Assembly (NCBI RefSeq): GCF_026229185.1
Contig: NZ_JAGGJA010000001.1
Coordinates: 1-64,000, forward strand
Length of the DNA stretch: 64,000 nucleotides
Direction: 5' to 3'
From: Fodinibius salsisoli
GTDB lineage: Bacteria; Bacteroidota; Rhodothermia; Balneolales; Balneolaceae
In this document: in pieces, positions 17,608 through 26,692 of the stretch
Numbering within the stretch: position 1 is the stretch's first letter
Layout of the letters: the number at the start of each line of letters is the position of its first letter
Notes under the pieces: model-generated
The model's input: only the letters and a program-made list of their open reading frames with translations
Told to the model about the DNA's origin: nothing
Databases searched by the model: none
Translations under genes and position numbers: made by a program

Positions 17608-18095
17608 TCTGACAAGCGTTCTCTAATAGAGCGAATTACCTGGTCTCCCGGTATTGTTTCGACCTCACCATTTTCTATCTCGTCCAACCTTCGGTCCGCT
17701 TCTTCGGCCCACGCTTGTTCAATCTCAGGATCAGGTGGACGGAGCGTTTTTTGAATGGCTGTTCTTATTTTAATCCGTTCGGTGTCGGAATAGGTTGCTA
17801 TTTCCTCGATGACTTCTGTTAAAGTCATGGGCTCCTTATTGGTGAATTGCTGCCGAGTATCTCCCGTTTTTTTGTCTTTAAACAAGCGATATAATGTGTT
17901 ATGTATGTCTTCGCTGGGAATGAGCGCACAAGAGCCGTGATGAACACTATCAATGCGTCGTTGAACTTCATCTTCCCAGGTTTCTTGAATGTCAGAATCA
18001 TATATAGACAGGCTTTCCATAATATATTCAGAAAACAGCAACAGATAATCGATGGGAAGCATATCAAGAACGTCAAGGACTTTTTCTTTGCTCAT
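17604..18095 (-). CDS. Tandem addiction-module antitoxin-like protein
   Basis: A 163-aa protein made of two copies of the 'putative addiction module component' (CHP02574) pattern, which is normally about 75 aa. Copy 1 ends with ETWEDEVQRRIDSVHHG then ALIPSEDIHNTLYRL. Copy 2 ends with QAWAEEADRRLDEIENGEVE then TIPGDQVIRSIRERL. Such antitoxins pair with RelE/ParE-type toxins. Here only a 62-aa frame follows, so the toxin is missing or unusual. A stand-alone antitoxin could neutralise a toxin elsewhere or stabilise the element. It lies between the mob genes and the BREX operon, on the minus strand. Confidence 0.7.
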   Translation of the reverse strand: MSKEKVLDVLDMLPIDYLLLFSEYIMESLSIYDSDIQETWEDEVQRRIDSVHHGSCALIPSEDIHNTLYRLFKDKKTGDTRQQFTNKEPMTLTEVIEEIATYSDTERIKIRTAIQKTLRPPDPEIEQAWAEEADRRLDEIENGEVETIPGDQVIRSIRERLSE

Positions 18096-18401
18096 GATTC
18101 TGATAGTTAAAAATTGCCTGATTTATTCACACTGTTTAGTAAGCTAAATAACAAGATCACCGCTTAGAAACAAAATTTGAGACTTATTTTTAATAAGCAT
18201 CTAAATATGGATTTTTTTTGCGCTTTCAAGCTCCAGTAGATAGTCTCCAAAAAATGTGATTTTTTTGTCATATGTTTAATGACATCTCTACTCAGTAGTC
18301 TCTTAGCCAAAATAATTTAAGCCAACTTTTGACCGACCATAAAGTGCCTGTTTGGCTTAACGACTAAAAGTTAATTGCCCTCAACAATAATCATAACTGA
18401 A
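18096..18401. other. Intergenic region after the BREX operon
   Basis: About 306 bp, AT-rich, no gene seen. It holds an inverted repeat, TTAAGCCAA (18317-18325) with TTGGCTTAA (18352-18360), spaced by 26 bases. This could form a hairpin at the end of the BREX transcript, but no T run follows. The promoter of the antitoxin-like gene must also lie here. Confidence 0.45.
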
Positions 18402-18521
18402 TTAAAAAATTTTCTTTTGTTGTTCTTTACTATCTCTCCAAATTTGAAATACCAGCCAAAGTAAAGCTAATGCAGCTATATAGAAGCCTACATTTTCTGA
18501 GAATTTATTCATTTGATACAT
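18402..18521 (-). CDS. 39-aa single-span membrane peptide at the end of the BREX operon
   Basis: The ATG at 18519-18521 lies 14 bp after the brxL stop, on the same strand, and the frame ends at TAA 18402-18404. The product has a polar start (MYQMNKFSENV), one hydrophobic span (GFYIAALALLWLVFQIW) and a charged tail (RDSKEQQKKIF). This is the layout of a bitopic membrane microprotein. A second in-frame ATG three codons later is an alternative start. No Shine-Dalgarno site is seen, which is normal for this phylum. Position makes it a candidate extra BREX component, for example a membrane tether; function is unknown. Confidence 0.5.
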   Translation of the reverse strand: MYQMNKFSENVGFYIAALALLWLVFQIWRDSKEQQKKIF

Positions 18522-18535
18522 ATCAATATCAAGGT

Positions 18536-20575
18536 TTAACCTTCTTTTAAATAAGTGATTTCACAACCCTTACACTTTCTAACTTCCTGGTAATGGTCCG
18601 CGATATCATACCAGCCGTTTGTTTTTTGGAAAATATCGAGACCTCTACCTAAGATTATTTTCCATCCATTATCTAATTGAATTGAACGGTCATGAATTTC
18701 CTCATCAAATTCATAGGTAAACTGAACCCCGATTGGGTCAAGCGAATCCATCATATCAGAGAAAGCCTCTTTGGCATTCTCAATGTAATCCTCATTGTTA
18801 TTAGTCTTTAAATGGATACTAACCTCCTCTTCAGGCTGTTTCAGATCTGCTACTAAGCGTGCAAACTCCATGAAATTCTTCAACTGGTAGGGAAGACGAA
18901 TGTAGGGATCAACTACCTCTATCTCTGAAGCTCCTTTTAGATAAATACCGAATAGCTTTTTATAGCTGATACCAGTCTGATTTTCTCTGATTATCTTTTG
19001 CCCCGCTTCCGGTTGGACCGTTTCTTCTTTTTCTTCATTGGTTGATTGAGCAGGAATATTCTCTCCGTCTTCACTATCCCCTGCGTCTCCACCAGCCGGT
19101 ATATCTAGTTTAAAGTCCCCGTATTCAATAACTTCCAAGGTTTCTGTCTTATGGACTTTCCCGTCAGAAGTCTCGTATTGGAACTTAATTATGTCATCAT
19201 TAAAGGTTTCGTCCATTTTCCGAAGCTGGTCCTTAACCCGCTTTCGACATTCAATCGCGAAATCAAGCAGTTCTTTGCCTTCTTTTTCGTCAAACTCCCC
19301 ATGAGGATAAATGACTTTTACTAATCCAGAAAAAGTCTTCTCAATAGCCGTTTTATCCCGGGTGGTTATGCTATCAGATAACTCAAAGAATTGTTCATAG
19401 GACTTCATGTAATCTTCTTTACGAAGTTCCTTCATGACCTCAGCGAGATAGTCAACTATAAAACCATAGTCACTGGTAAACATTTCATTGCGTAGTTTCT
19501 GGACCTCCCAGCCGGGTAAATAACAGTGAACACGGTCAAGGAATGCTGAGTCGTAGTATTCTTCGGGAAGTGCCTCAAAGAGATCTGCATGACGTAACAT
19601 GTAGGGTACTGAATGATTCGTATTACCTACATAAACCATCGAAGCTTCTGCCTGAAAGACCTGAGTACCTCTTGAAAATGACTTATTAGCCATGTAGTTC
19701 TTCAGAATATCAACCAGGGCTCTATCTGTTCGTTTCTTCTTACCCGCGAACTCATCATAAGCAACGACATCCCAATAACCCACGAGCCCAATTTCACCAG
19801 TGTTATTGTTGATAAAGAGCTTGGCCTTAGTAACTTCCCCCCCTGAAATGAGGATCCCATGAGGAGAAAGCTCAGAATAGAGATGTGACTTACCAGTACC
19901 CTTTGGACCAAGTTCAATTAGGTTGTAGTTCTTCTCGGCAAAAGGTACTAAACGTGTTAACTGGAGAAGTTTAGAGCGATTCGAAAACCCCTCTGGGTTT
20001 AATCCAATGGACTGCATAAGCAGATCCATCCATTCCTCTTTGGTAAACTGCTTTCGAGCTTCTTTAAATTCTGAAAGATCAACGCCTGAAACTTGTATAG
20101 GCTTGAGCTTCTCAACAGTCCACGGTAACGAATCTCGCTCTTCAGAAACTTGATACCCCAAGGTGGCAATACACCAAACGCCGCCGGTGAGAAGCTTCGG
20201 GTGCTTTTTTATAAAAGAATCATTGATAGGAATCTGTTTTAACCCAAGATTCCCAAAGTAGGCTTCATACTGATCTTTTTTGTCATTCAGCTTAACGGCC
20301 ACCTTATCAATTATGCGATGAGCTCCACGTTCTCGTACAGTCGACTTGATAATCTGGGCCTCATCTCTGTGGACAAAGTGCTTTGTAATAATACTCTTAA
20401 CCGTTTCAACGCCCTCCTTAATCGTCTCCTCATCATCTGTGGCACAGTACTGACCCAACAGATACTCCAACACATAGGTTGGGATACTCGCATTACCCTT
20501 GATCAGACTTGTTAGATCCTTCCTAACGACTCTGCCTGCGAAATGTTCGTTTATTTTGTTGTTGAATGCATCCAT
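18536..20575 (-). CDS. brxL: BREX AAA+ protein BrxL, with MIT_C-like C-terminal domain
   Basis: A 679-aa protein. The N-terminal half carries the BrxL AAA+ ATPase: Walker A GPKGTGKSHLY (223-233) and Walker B VVAYDEFAG (270-278). The segment ALVDILKNYMANKSFSRGTQ follows. BrxL assembles into MCM-like rings on DNA and is needed for phage exclusion in type 1 BREX. An acidic linker (about 490-525) leads to residues 536-679. There SYKKLFGIYL, VVDPYIRLPYQL, EIHDRSIQLDNGW and ILGRGLDIFQK match, in order, the MIT_C (PLD-like) domain of eukaryotic MITD1. No Lon serine-lysine protease region is evident. Lies 3 bp after pglZ. Confidence 0.85.
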   Translation of the reverse strand: MDAFNNKINEHFAGRVVRKDLTSLIKGNASIPTYVLEYLLGQYCATDDEETIKEGVETVKSIITKHFVHRDEAQIIKSTVRERGAHRIIDKVAVKLNDKKDQYEAYFGNLGLKQIPINDSFIKKHPKLLTGGVWCIATLGYQVSEERDSLPWTVEKLKPIQVSGVDLSEFKEARKQFTKEEWMDLLMQSIGLNPEGFSNRSKLLQLTRLVPFAEKNYNLIELGPKGTGKSHLYSELSPHGILISGGEVTKAKLFINNNTGEIGLVGYWDVVAYDEFAGKKKRTDRALVDILKNYMANKSFSRGTQVFQAEASMVYVGNTNHSVPYMLRHADLFEALPEEYYDSAFLDRVHCYLPGWEVQKLRNEMFTSDYGFIVDYLAEVMKELRKEDYMKSYEQFFELSDSITTRDKTAIEKTFSGLVKVIYPHGEFDEKEGKELLDFAIECRKRVKDQLRKMDETFNDDIIKFQYETSDGKVHKTETLEVIEYGDFKLDIPAGGDAGDSEDGENIPAQSTNEEKEETVQPEAGQKIIRENQTGISYKKLFGIYLKGASEIEVVDPYIRLPYQLKNFMEFARLVADLKQPEEEVSIHLKTNNNEDYIENAKEAFSDMMDSLDPIGVQFTYEFDEEIHDRSIQLDNGWKIILGRGLDIFQKTNGWYDIADHYQEVRKCKGCEITYLKEG

Positions 20576-20578
20576 TAT

Positions 20579-23080
20579 TTAAAAATCATCAAAGTCATTC
20601 GTGAATGAAATATTAACAGTATATGGGAAGCGATCATACTCGATCCACTTGTTACTTCCTTCCACCTGTTCTTCCAGTGTCAAGTAAATAGTTTCATTTT
20701 TATATTCATTTTTTGCCTTACTGGAAAGGCGGAATTTGTACTCATACTCTCGATCTTTAGCATTTTTCGAGTCAGAGTCAAATGTATAAGTCATTACATC
20801 ACTGAGGGTTTCGCCACTCTCACTCTTAAACTGAACCTTTAATGTTCGTCCGAGTATCTTCTCCGAAGTAGGCTCATGCTGATAAAAACTAACACGCTGA
20901 ATATTAGTACTTATCTTATTATTCCGTTTGTTTAATACATCCACATCGACCTTTTCAACAGTATCTTCCCGCTTTTTCTTGATATGAATCAAAGGTACAA
21001 TTGTCTCCTGCAAGGTGGCTCCGCCGTGGACAAACCGAGACCCGGCTCCCTGAACACGTAAACGATTTATGCCTTTTGGAATTAAAATCTCAATATCTCC
21101 TTCAATACCTACTTCCGAAGAGTCATACTTAAAAACACTTTCATTATGAGCGAGGTTATTGCCAAGAACAAATCTGCGGTTTGTTTTTATGATATCACCT
21201 GAGACCTCCGCATCAGCAAAGTCACTCTCCTCTAACACATCATTTTGATAGATAAAACCGTGATCAGCAGTTACAATAATATTATACCCTCCCATATTTG
21301 TGGCCTTCTTGACAAGATCTACGAGAAAGCTGATTTCATCTTTTGCAGCACCAATTACCTTTTCTTCTGAGCTTTTATCGTCTCCAAGCTTATCGATTCG
21401 ATTATGGTACACGTATATCAAATCGTGACTGGTAACCAGCTCTCGGGCCTCATCACTTTTTGATGCCATTTTCATCATATCTTCGGCATCAATGACAGTG
21501 GCATCAACACCAGAATGGGATTTCAGAACTTTCTCTCGTTGACGAGAGCCTTTGGTACTGTCTCCATCGATTAATATGTCATCCGATTCATCAAACGAAA
21601 GCTTATTGTGTGGAAGCAAGAAAGCCATTCCAAGCTTTGTATAAGATGGTAGGGATGTCACCTGATGGTCTAGCGAGCTGTCAAAGCGATTTTCTTTCTG
21701 CATCAACTCATGCAAAGAAACACCACATTCATAGCGAAGGGCATCAGAAATGATGACAAACAAACGTGTATTCTTATTGATAAAAGGTTTGACGTCTCGC
21801 TTAAAGAAGCTTGTTTGAGCGTTATTTGAAACGGGCCATCCTTCCGTTTCATCCAGTGTTCGTTGCCAGGCATCACTGATATTAAGCAGCCAGTTGTTAC
21901 TGTATGCTTTGTTCACCTCTTTATACAGAGGATTAAGTACATTATTCTGATTCGTGGCACGGTACTGTTCAATAAAAATTCGATAATATTGATCGATCTT
22001 ATACCACTCAGAGGTATATCTTTCCACACCTTCATCAAAATGAGATATGACTAACTGTTCTGTATCATTTACTGCTTCCAGCAGGTTAAATCCAACAGTA
22101 AGAGCGTTATAGAAAGCTTCATAGCGGGAAAACCAATACTTTGACTCTCGCTCTTTGATAACTGCTTCCAATCGTTGCCTATCCACACTGTCATCGAGAA
22201 TACCGCGAATGAGCTCTGATATAATTCGTTGATCAATGAGTTCAAAGAGATCGTCATCAATGACTTCATCCAAACTAACGTCATTGAGGATATCTTCGAT
22301 ATGCAGATCAAATTGAATCCGATTAGAAATCGCTTGAAAGTCATCCTGAAAAGAGAGTGTATCCTTCCAGGTAGAAATCATGACCTCAGACTCCTTATTT
22401 ACCACGGATGAAGAGGCTGTAGGAGAGAAATTCTTTTGGAATACTTCAAGTAAGAAGTCATAGATAGAAGGCTCTTCGTGGGTATATCCAAACTTTTTGG
22501 CTACTTCATGCCAAAAAATATCCTTGAGTTTAAATCGCTCCAGTTCTCGTTCTATAGATTCATGCTTTTCATTGACAAAGGCCGAAGCGTAATTACGTAA
22601 ATACTCATTCAGGGATAACATCTTTGCCTGAAAGACTACCTGAAGTAGTTTCAAAGAAAGGAGATGATCCCCATCCTCTTCCTGAGCAATTTCTTTAAAA
22701 GCAGCAACCCGTTCTTTGTTTTTGAAGAATTCCAGATGCTTACTCATCCACTCTTTGTAATGATATCCTAAACCCACCTCCTGCAAGTAAAGAGCTTCTT
22801 GATCGGTGTGGTAGACGTGGTGAGCTAACTCGACATCTAATAACCAGTTCTCCTTATTCTCGGGTTTTTCTTTAGGTATATACAGCAAAAACTGTTGGCC
22901 AGGCTCTTCTAATAAAACCTGGACTTTTACTTCCAGCTCATTGCCCTCTACTTGTACCTTTTGAGCATTAGAGAGTTCAAGGCCTTCGTACTCTTTTGTA
23001 AAAGCCTGCTCTGCATCGTACCAGATTAGGATACGATGTTTATCAAGTAGCTTTTCTATAGATTGTTTAATCTTATTCAT
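20579..23080 (-). CDS. pglZ: BREX alkaline-phosphatase-fold protein PglZ
   Basis: An 833-aa member of the PglZ type A family, a core component of all BREX systems. An N-terminal helical region precedes the alkaline-phosphatase superfamily domain. Metal-site motifs are FVIISDALRYECG (441-453) with the catalytic-site alanine/threonine region after D446, and IVTADHGFIYQND (about residue 615), whose D and H bind metal. The exact reaction in BREX is not established; phosphatase or nuclease activity has been proposed for the family. Length is normal. It follows the cold-shock/zinc protein by 31 bp and is itself followed by brxL at 3 bp. Confidence 0.92.
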   Translation of the reverse strand: MNKIKQSIEKLLDKHRILIWYDAEQAFTKEYEGLELSNAQKVQVEGNELEVKVQVLLEEPGQQFLLYIPKEKPENKENWLLDVELAHHVYHTDQEALYLQEVGLGYHYKEWMSKHLEFFKNKERVAAFKEIAQEEDGDHLLSLKLLQVVFQAKMLSLNEYLRNYASAFVNEKHESIERELERFKLKDIFWHEVAKKFGYTHEEPSIYDFLLEVFQKNFSPTASSSVVNKESEVMISTWKDTLSFQDDFQAISNRIQFDLHIEDILNDVSLDEVIDDDLFELIDQRIISELIRGILDDSVDRQRLEAVIKERESKYWFSRYEAFYNALTVGFNLLEAVNDTEQLVISHFDEGVERYTSEWYKIDQYYRIFIEQYRATNQNNVLNPLYKEVNKAYSNNWLLNISDAWQRTLDETEGWPVSNNAQTSFFKRDVKPFINKNTRLFVIISDALRYECGVSLHELMQKENRFDSSLDHQVTSLPSYTKLGMAFLLPHNKLSFDESDDILIDGDSTKGSRQREKVLKSHSGVDATVIDAEDMMKMASKSDEARELVTSHDLIYVYHNRIDKLGDDKSSEEKVIGAAKDEISFLVDLVKKATNMGGYNIIVTADHGFIYQNDVLEESDFADAEVSGDIIKTNRRFVLGNNLAHNESVFKYDSSEVGIEGDIEILIPKGINRLRVQGAGSRFVHGGATLQETIVPLIHIKKKREDTVEKVDVDVLNKRNNKISTNIQRVSFYQHEPTSEKILGRTLKVQFKSESGETLSDVMTYTFDSDSKNAKDREYEYKFRLSSKAKNEYKNETIYLTLEEQVEGSNKWIEYDRFPYTVNISFTNDFDDF

Positions 23081-23111
23081 TCAACCTTTTAAAACTCATC
23101 TTTTAACGTGA

Positions 23112-26100
23112 TTAGTACTGTACATACTTTGGATCATGATTTGCGCCACAACCACATTTGCCGCATTCCACATTATCACAGATTAGCCAATTACAATTAT
23201 TGCAAGTTTCGCATTCTCTACTGTCCAGGATTTTCTTACATCCGCGGCAGTGTGTAAATCTAATAGGGTTTCCATGGTTTTCACAACTACTATTTACACA
23301 ATTAAATAATGGAACCGCATAGTACCCAAGTTGATTAGGGACATAACTTTTGGGACGCAAAATTTCACCGCACGAATAGCAATTTAGCCTATCAAGAATT
23401 GTGTTCATTCTATTCAGCCATCCAGCTAAATAGATGAACACCAATCGATCTAATTGCTTATCAAACAATTCATTCAATTCATTCAATTCATTCAATTCAT
23501 TTAGTGTCCATTCCTTAAAAGGAAGTGACAAATCCACATTATCATTTACCCCCACACATAAATCATTCTGACACCAATAAAGATTACAGGATTCACCGGT
23601 GGGTTTATTTGAATCACTGTCATAAAATTGTTGTTCCTTCCAAAATCTCCCCTCACAGTAAATATCTAATGTTGCACCTTTACTTATATAATGGTTTCCA
23701 TCTGTGTAATACCTCGAAATATTTTTCCGCTGCCATAATTCAGCTCCACGAACTTTTTTTCTACTATTGCATTTTTTAACGAGCCCTTTTAATGAGAAAA
23801 TCTGATTAAATGCATCCTGGGTTAAATCTTCGCTTTTTAAGAGGTTGAAATGCTCTTTTAAAACCCGATTCATTATATTCATAAGTTGATTACGATTTTT
23901 AAATTCATCTGTAATGAATTTTCTTACTAACAATGAACTGAGTTGCACAGTATCAATTGATTTGAGTATCTCAACCAAAAACTGCTTAGGGAGCTTCCCA
24001 TTATGATGGAGGGAAATCAGATACTTAAATAGCGTAAGCTGAATTGAATATTTCTTTCTTTTTAATAGCTCATTTAAACTCTCAATATTGGAACTTTCGT
24101 TGTAATTCTTTAAAAAGTTCTTAAGAATAAAGAAGTCTGATTCAGCACCAGATACTTCAAAATCGACAACCTCTTCATCAATAATAGTTATTGTGGACGT
24201 AATGTTTCCCTTATTTATCTCAATTTTGTGTGCGAGACTCTCGGCTAAATCAGGATAATGTTTTACTACAAAGTTTATCACATCATATGGAAACTGGTTT
24301 ATAATATTACCTAATACTCTTTCCATTAATGATGCAGAAAGCCTTCTTAAAGAGTAACTCCCTTTTAGAAGTTCTAATAGCTTCCCATTCTCCTCAAATT
24401 GATAGTGTTCTAAGGCCTTTTCGATCATTCTTGGAGAATCGACCTTATCAATAATATTTAAGAGAGGCAGTTTTTCTTTCTTCTCTTTTATCAATTGTAC
24501 TAAACCTTCAATACATGCTTTCTCATTTACTGATTTTACCTTCTCAACTTGAGTAAGCAAAGTATCCAAATCATTTAGATTCAAACTTGAAATGAAATTT
24601 GAAATAAATACCTCAGGAAACTTTGATTTCTTACTTGAAAAGACTTCTAAAGTATCTAAAAAATCGTGTATAGATATTTTAGCGGGATCTTTAAAAAGCT
24701 CTTCTAAGATGACGTTTTTTTCGGTTTCACTTAGATGTTCAATTAATGATTTATACTTATAAATCTTAGCAGGAGGAATACGATGAAGTAATTCCTTTTT
24801 AAGAAAATCGAATGGAACTAAATTGTATAGTTCTTCTACTTTTAAAAGGCTTCTCTCTTGATCAAGAGTATAACCATAATGCTCTTCTAACACCTTATAC
24901 ATTTTAGGTGTAACTTCAGCATTTGGCTTGTTTCCAATTTCAAAGCCTTCTTTTGAGAGGATTTCTAAAATTGAAGTAGTAGAATCGTTAAACCCAGAGG
25001 CAACTTTAAATAACCGTTTAGACTCATTTGTAGTTAAACTTAAAAAGTCATCAAAATATCTAAGGAAAGCTTCTTTAAAATTTTCATGAGCATTTAGGAT
25101 TTCAAATGGAATAATTTTAACTAGTTCTTTTGTAGAATTATTACTATCAAACTCCCAGTTTTGGATCGTAATATTTTGAACTTCTGCATTTGGCCATTTC
25201 TTTAAAAGTATTAATTTTTCTTTGTCACTTAACTCTTTCGCATACTTTCTAAAGTAGTTTAAACGCTTGTCCTCTTCTAATCTCTCAAAGACAGGAAGTC
25301 CATTCTTAACTGCTAGGCTGGGTTCAATTTCTTCTAAAGCTTGTTCAAAAAAGGAGAGGTATTTCTTTCGCTTGAGTTTATTGTGAAGGTCAATTATCTG
25401 TAAACATGAAGTGAGAAATGATTCTGAGGCATTCTCAAGTAAAAATTCTGCTGAATCTTCTAAACAGCAATCAATAAATATTTCCTGCACCTTTCTTTTT
25501 TGTTCCTCATCCTTAATCTGCTGTATAGCATAATATTTCTCTTTAGGGACCTGTAAACTCCCATTTTTACTAAGATTGTCGGATATGACAGTCACTAATA
25601 TTCGATCAGAATCATTATAAAGTCTTGAGATTCTCTTAATTTCGCTTATAGTCAGTCTTTCAGAAAACTTATATAATATGGATTTATTTATTTTATAATC
25701 ACCGGAATAAACCCTTGAAATAGTTTTATTAGCAAAATCTATTTGAACACTTTTAGTTACCCATGCTTCAAAAAAAAGCTCATCATCAAAATCATGTTCG
25801 ATTTTGCTAAATATTTCCTCTTTAAGATGATCAAATGTTTCAAAGACTTTCACCAAGCCAAGTAGATCTTCCTTTGGAATCCCATTACTTTCGTATTTCT
25901 TTTCAACTATCCTTATCAGAGTTTGATCATCAAAGTTATAATCATTGAATTTCAAAAGATTCTTTAAAGAAAGTAGATGAGCATATTGAATCAGATGTTT
26001 TTGTTTGAATGGAAAATCTTGTCTTGGGCGTAGCCAATCAAGTTCACTCCAGCTTCGCATTTTCTGACTCCTTTCTTTCCTTATATCATAAAATCCCTCT

Positions 26101-26660
26101 TTCCAAAGTATTACTGATGTTTCTGTATCAACATCTTTTTCTATCTGTTTAAAAATCTCAAGGATTTCATCCTTGTCAAAAAGAGTATATTTTCTAATTA
26201 GATCATTTACCTTTGTACAAAAAGGCGATATTAAATCAGTATGGTTATTCTTAGCAAATTGAAGGTTCTTTAAAATTAAATGATGAATTTCTTCTTTCGA
26301 TTTTTTCCGGAAAAATAATTTTAAAGCTTGGGTAAAAACATCCAGACTTCTTTTTCCTCCGTACCTTGTCTTCCTTCGGTTCCCTTTTATTATTATGGTC
26401 GAATCTTTACTCAGAAGGGTAATAATACTATTATATTGATCCGTATCTAATGGCGTTACTTTATATGCCATTTTTTTATCCCTCTTTTCGTCGTATCCCT
26501 TCTCAAAATGAACAACCATACCCTTTTTAAATGCTGTTTGGGGATCAACTGCATTAGTATAATATAGAAAATAATCTTCCTTATTGGGTGCTCCAATAAG
26601 ACCAAACTTTTTCTCTCGATTAAACCATTTGATAATGCCTATTGCTTTCTCTTGACTCAT
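23112..26660 (-). CDS. Cold-shock domain / helical-repeat / zinc-ribbon protein in BREX operon
   Basis: A 1182-aa protein I cannot assign to a described BREX family. Residues 1-72 form a cold-shock-like domain (GIIKWFNREKKFGLIG, then DYFLYY), a nucleic-acid-binding OB fold. Residues about 75-1000 are Lys/Glu/Leu/Ile-rich and look like long alpha-helical repeats. The last 100 residues hold several zinc-ribbon cysteine pairs: CYSCG, CVNSSC, CRGCKK, CETCNNC, CDNVECGKCGCG. The layout suggests a large RNA- or DNA-sensing scaffold. The gene is much more AT-rich than brxC or pglX. It sits between the AlbA-type ATPase and pglZ within the operon. A 9-bp microsatellite occurs near the 3' end. Confidence 0.7.
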   Translation of the reverse strand: MSQEKAIGIIKWFNREKKFGLIGAPNKEDYFLYYTNAVDPQTAFKKGMVVHFEKGYDEKRDKKMAYKVTPLDTDQYNSIITLLSKDSTIIIKGNRRKTRYGGKRSLDVFTQALKLFFRKKSKEEIHHLILKNLQFAKNNHTDLISPFCTKVNDLIRKYTLFDKDEILEIFKQIEKDVDTETSVILWKEGFYDIRKERSQKMRSWSELDWLRPRQDFPFKQKHLIQYAHLLSLKNLLKFNDYNFDDQTLIRIVEKKYESNGIPKEDLLGLVKVFETFDHLKEEIFSKIEHDFDDELFFEAWVTKSVQIDFANKTISRVYSGDYKINKSILYKFSERLTISEIKRISRLYNDSDRILVTVISDNLSKNGSLQVPKEKYYAIQQIKDEEQKRKVQEIFIDCCLEDSAEFLLENASESFLTSCLQIIDLHNKLKRKKYLSFFEQALEEIEPSLAVKNGLPVFERLEEDKRLNYFRKYAKELSDKEKLILLKKWPNAEVQNITIQNWEFDSNNSTKELVKIIPFEILNAHENFKEAFLRYFDDFLSLTTNESKRLFKVASGFNDSTTSILEILSKEGFEIGNKPNAEVTPKMYKVLEEHYGYTLDQERSLLKVEELYNLVPFDFLKKELLHRIPPAKIYKYKSLIEHLSETEKNVILEELFKDPAKISIHDFLDTLEVFSSKKSKFPEVFISNFISSLNLNDLDTLLTQVEKVKSVNEKACIEGLVQLIKEKKEKLPLLNIIDKVDSPRMIEKALEHYQFEENGKLLELLKGSYSLRRLSASLMERVLGNIINQFPYDVINFVVKHYPDLAESLAHKIEINKGNITSTITIIDEEVVDFEVSGAESDFFILKNFLKNYNESSNIESLNELLKRKKYSIQLTLFKYLISLHHNGKLPKQFLVEILKSIDTVQLSSLLVRKFITDEFKNRNQLMNIMNRVLKEHFNLLKSEDLTQDAFNQIFSLKGLVKKCNSRKKVRGAELWQRKNISRYYTDGNHYISKGATLDIYCEGRFWKEQQFYDSDSNKPTGESCNLYWCQNDLCVGVNDNVDLSLPFKEWTLNELNELNELNELFDKQLDRLVFIYLAGWLNRMNTILDRLNCYSCGEILRPKSYVPNQLGYYAVPLFNCVNSSCENHGNPIRFTHCRGCKKILDSRECETCNNCNWLICDNVECGKCGCGANHDPKYVQY
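23467..23502. repeat. In-frame 9-bp tandem repeat (about four copies)
   Basis: The unit AATTCATTC is repeated four times (the last with one change) and encodes repeated Asn-Glu-Leu just before the zinc-ribbon region of the 1182-aa protein. Changes in copy number would alter linker length without breaking the frame. Confidence 0.85.
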
Positions 26661-26692
26661 ATGATCCTCTTTCTACGGAGTTCCTATCTTAT

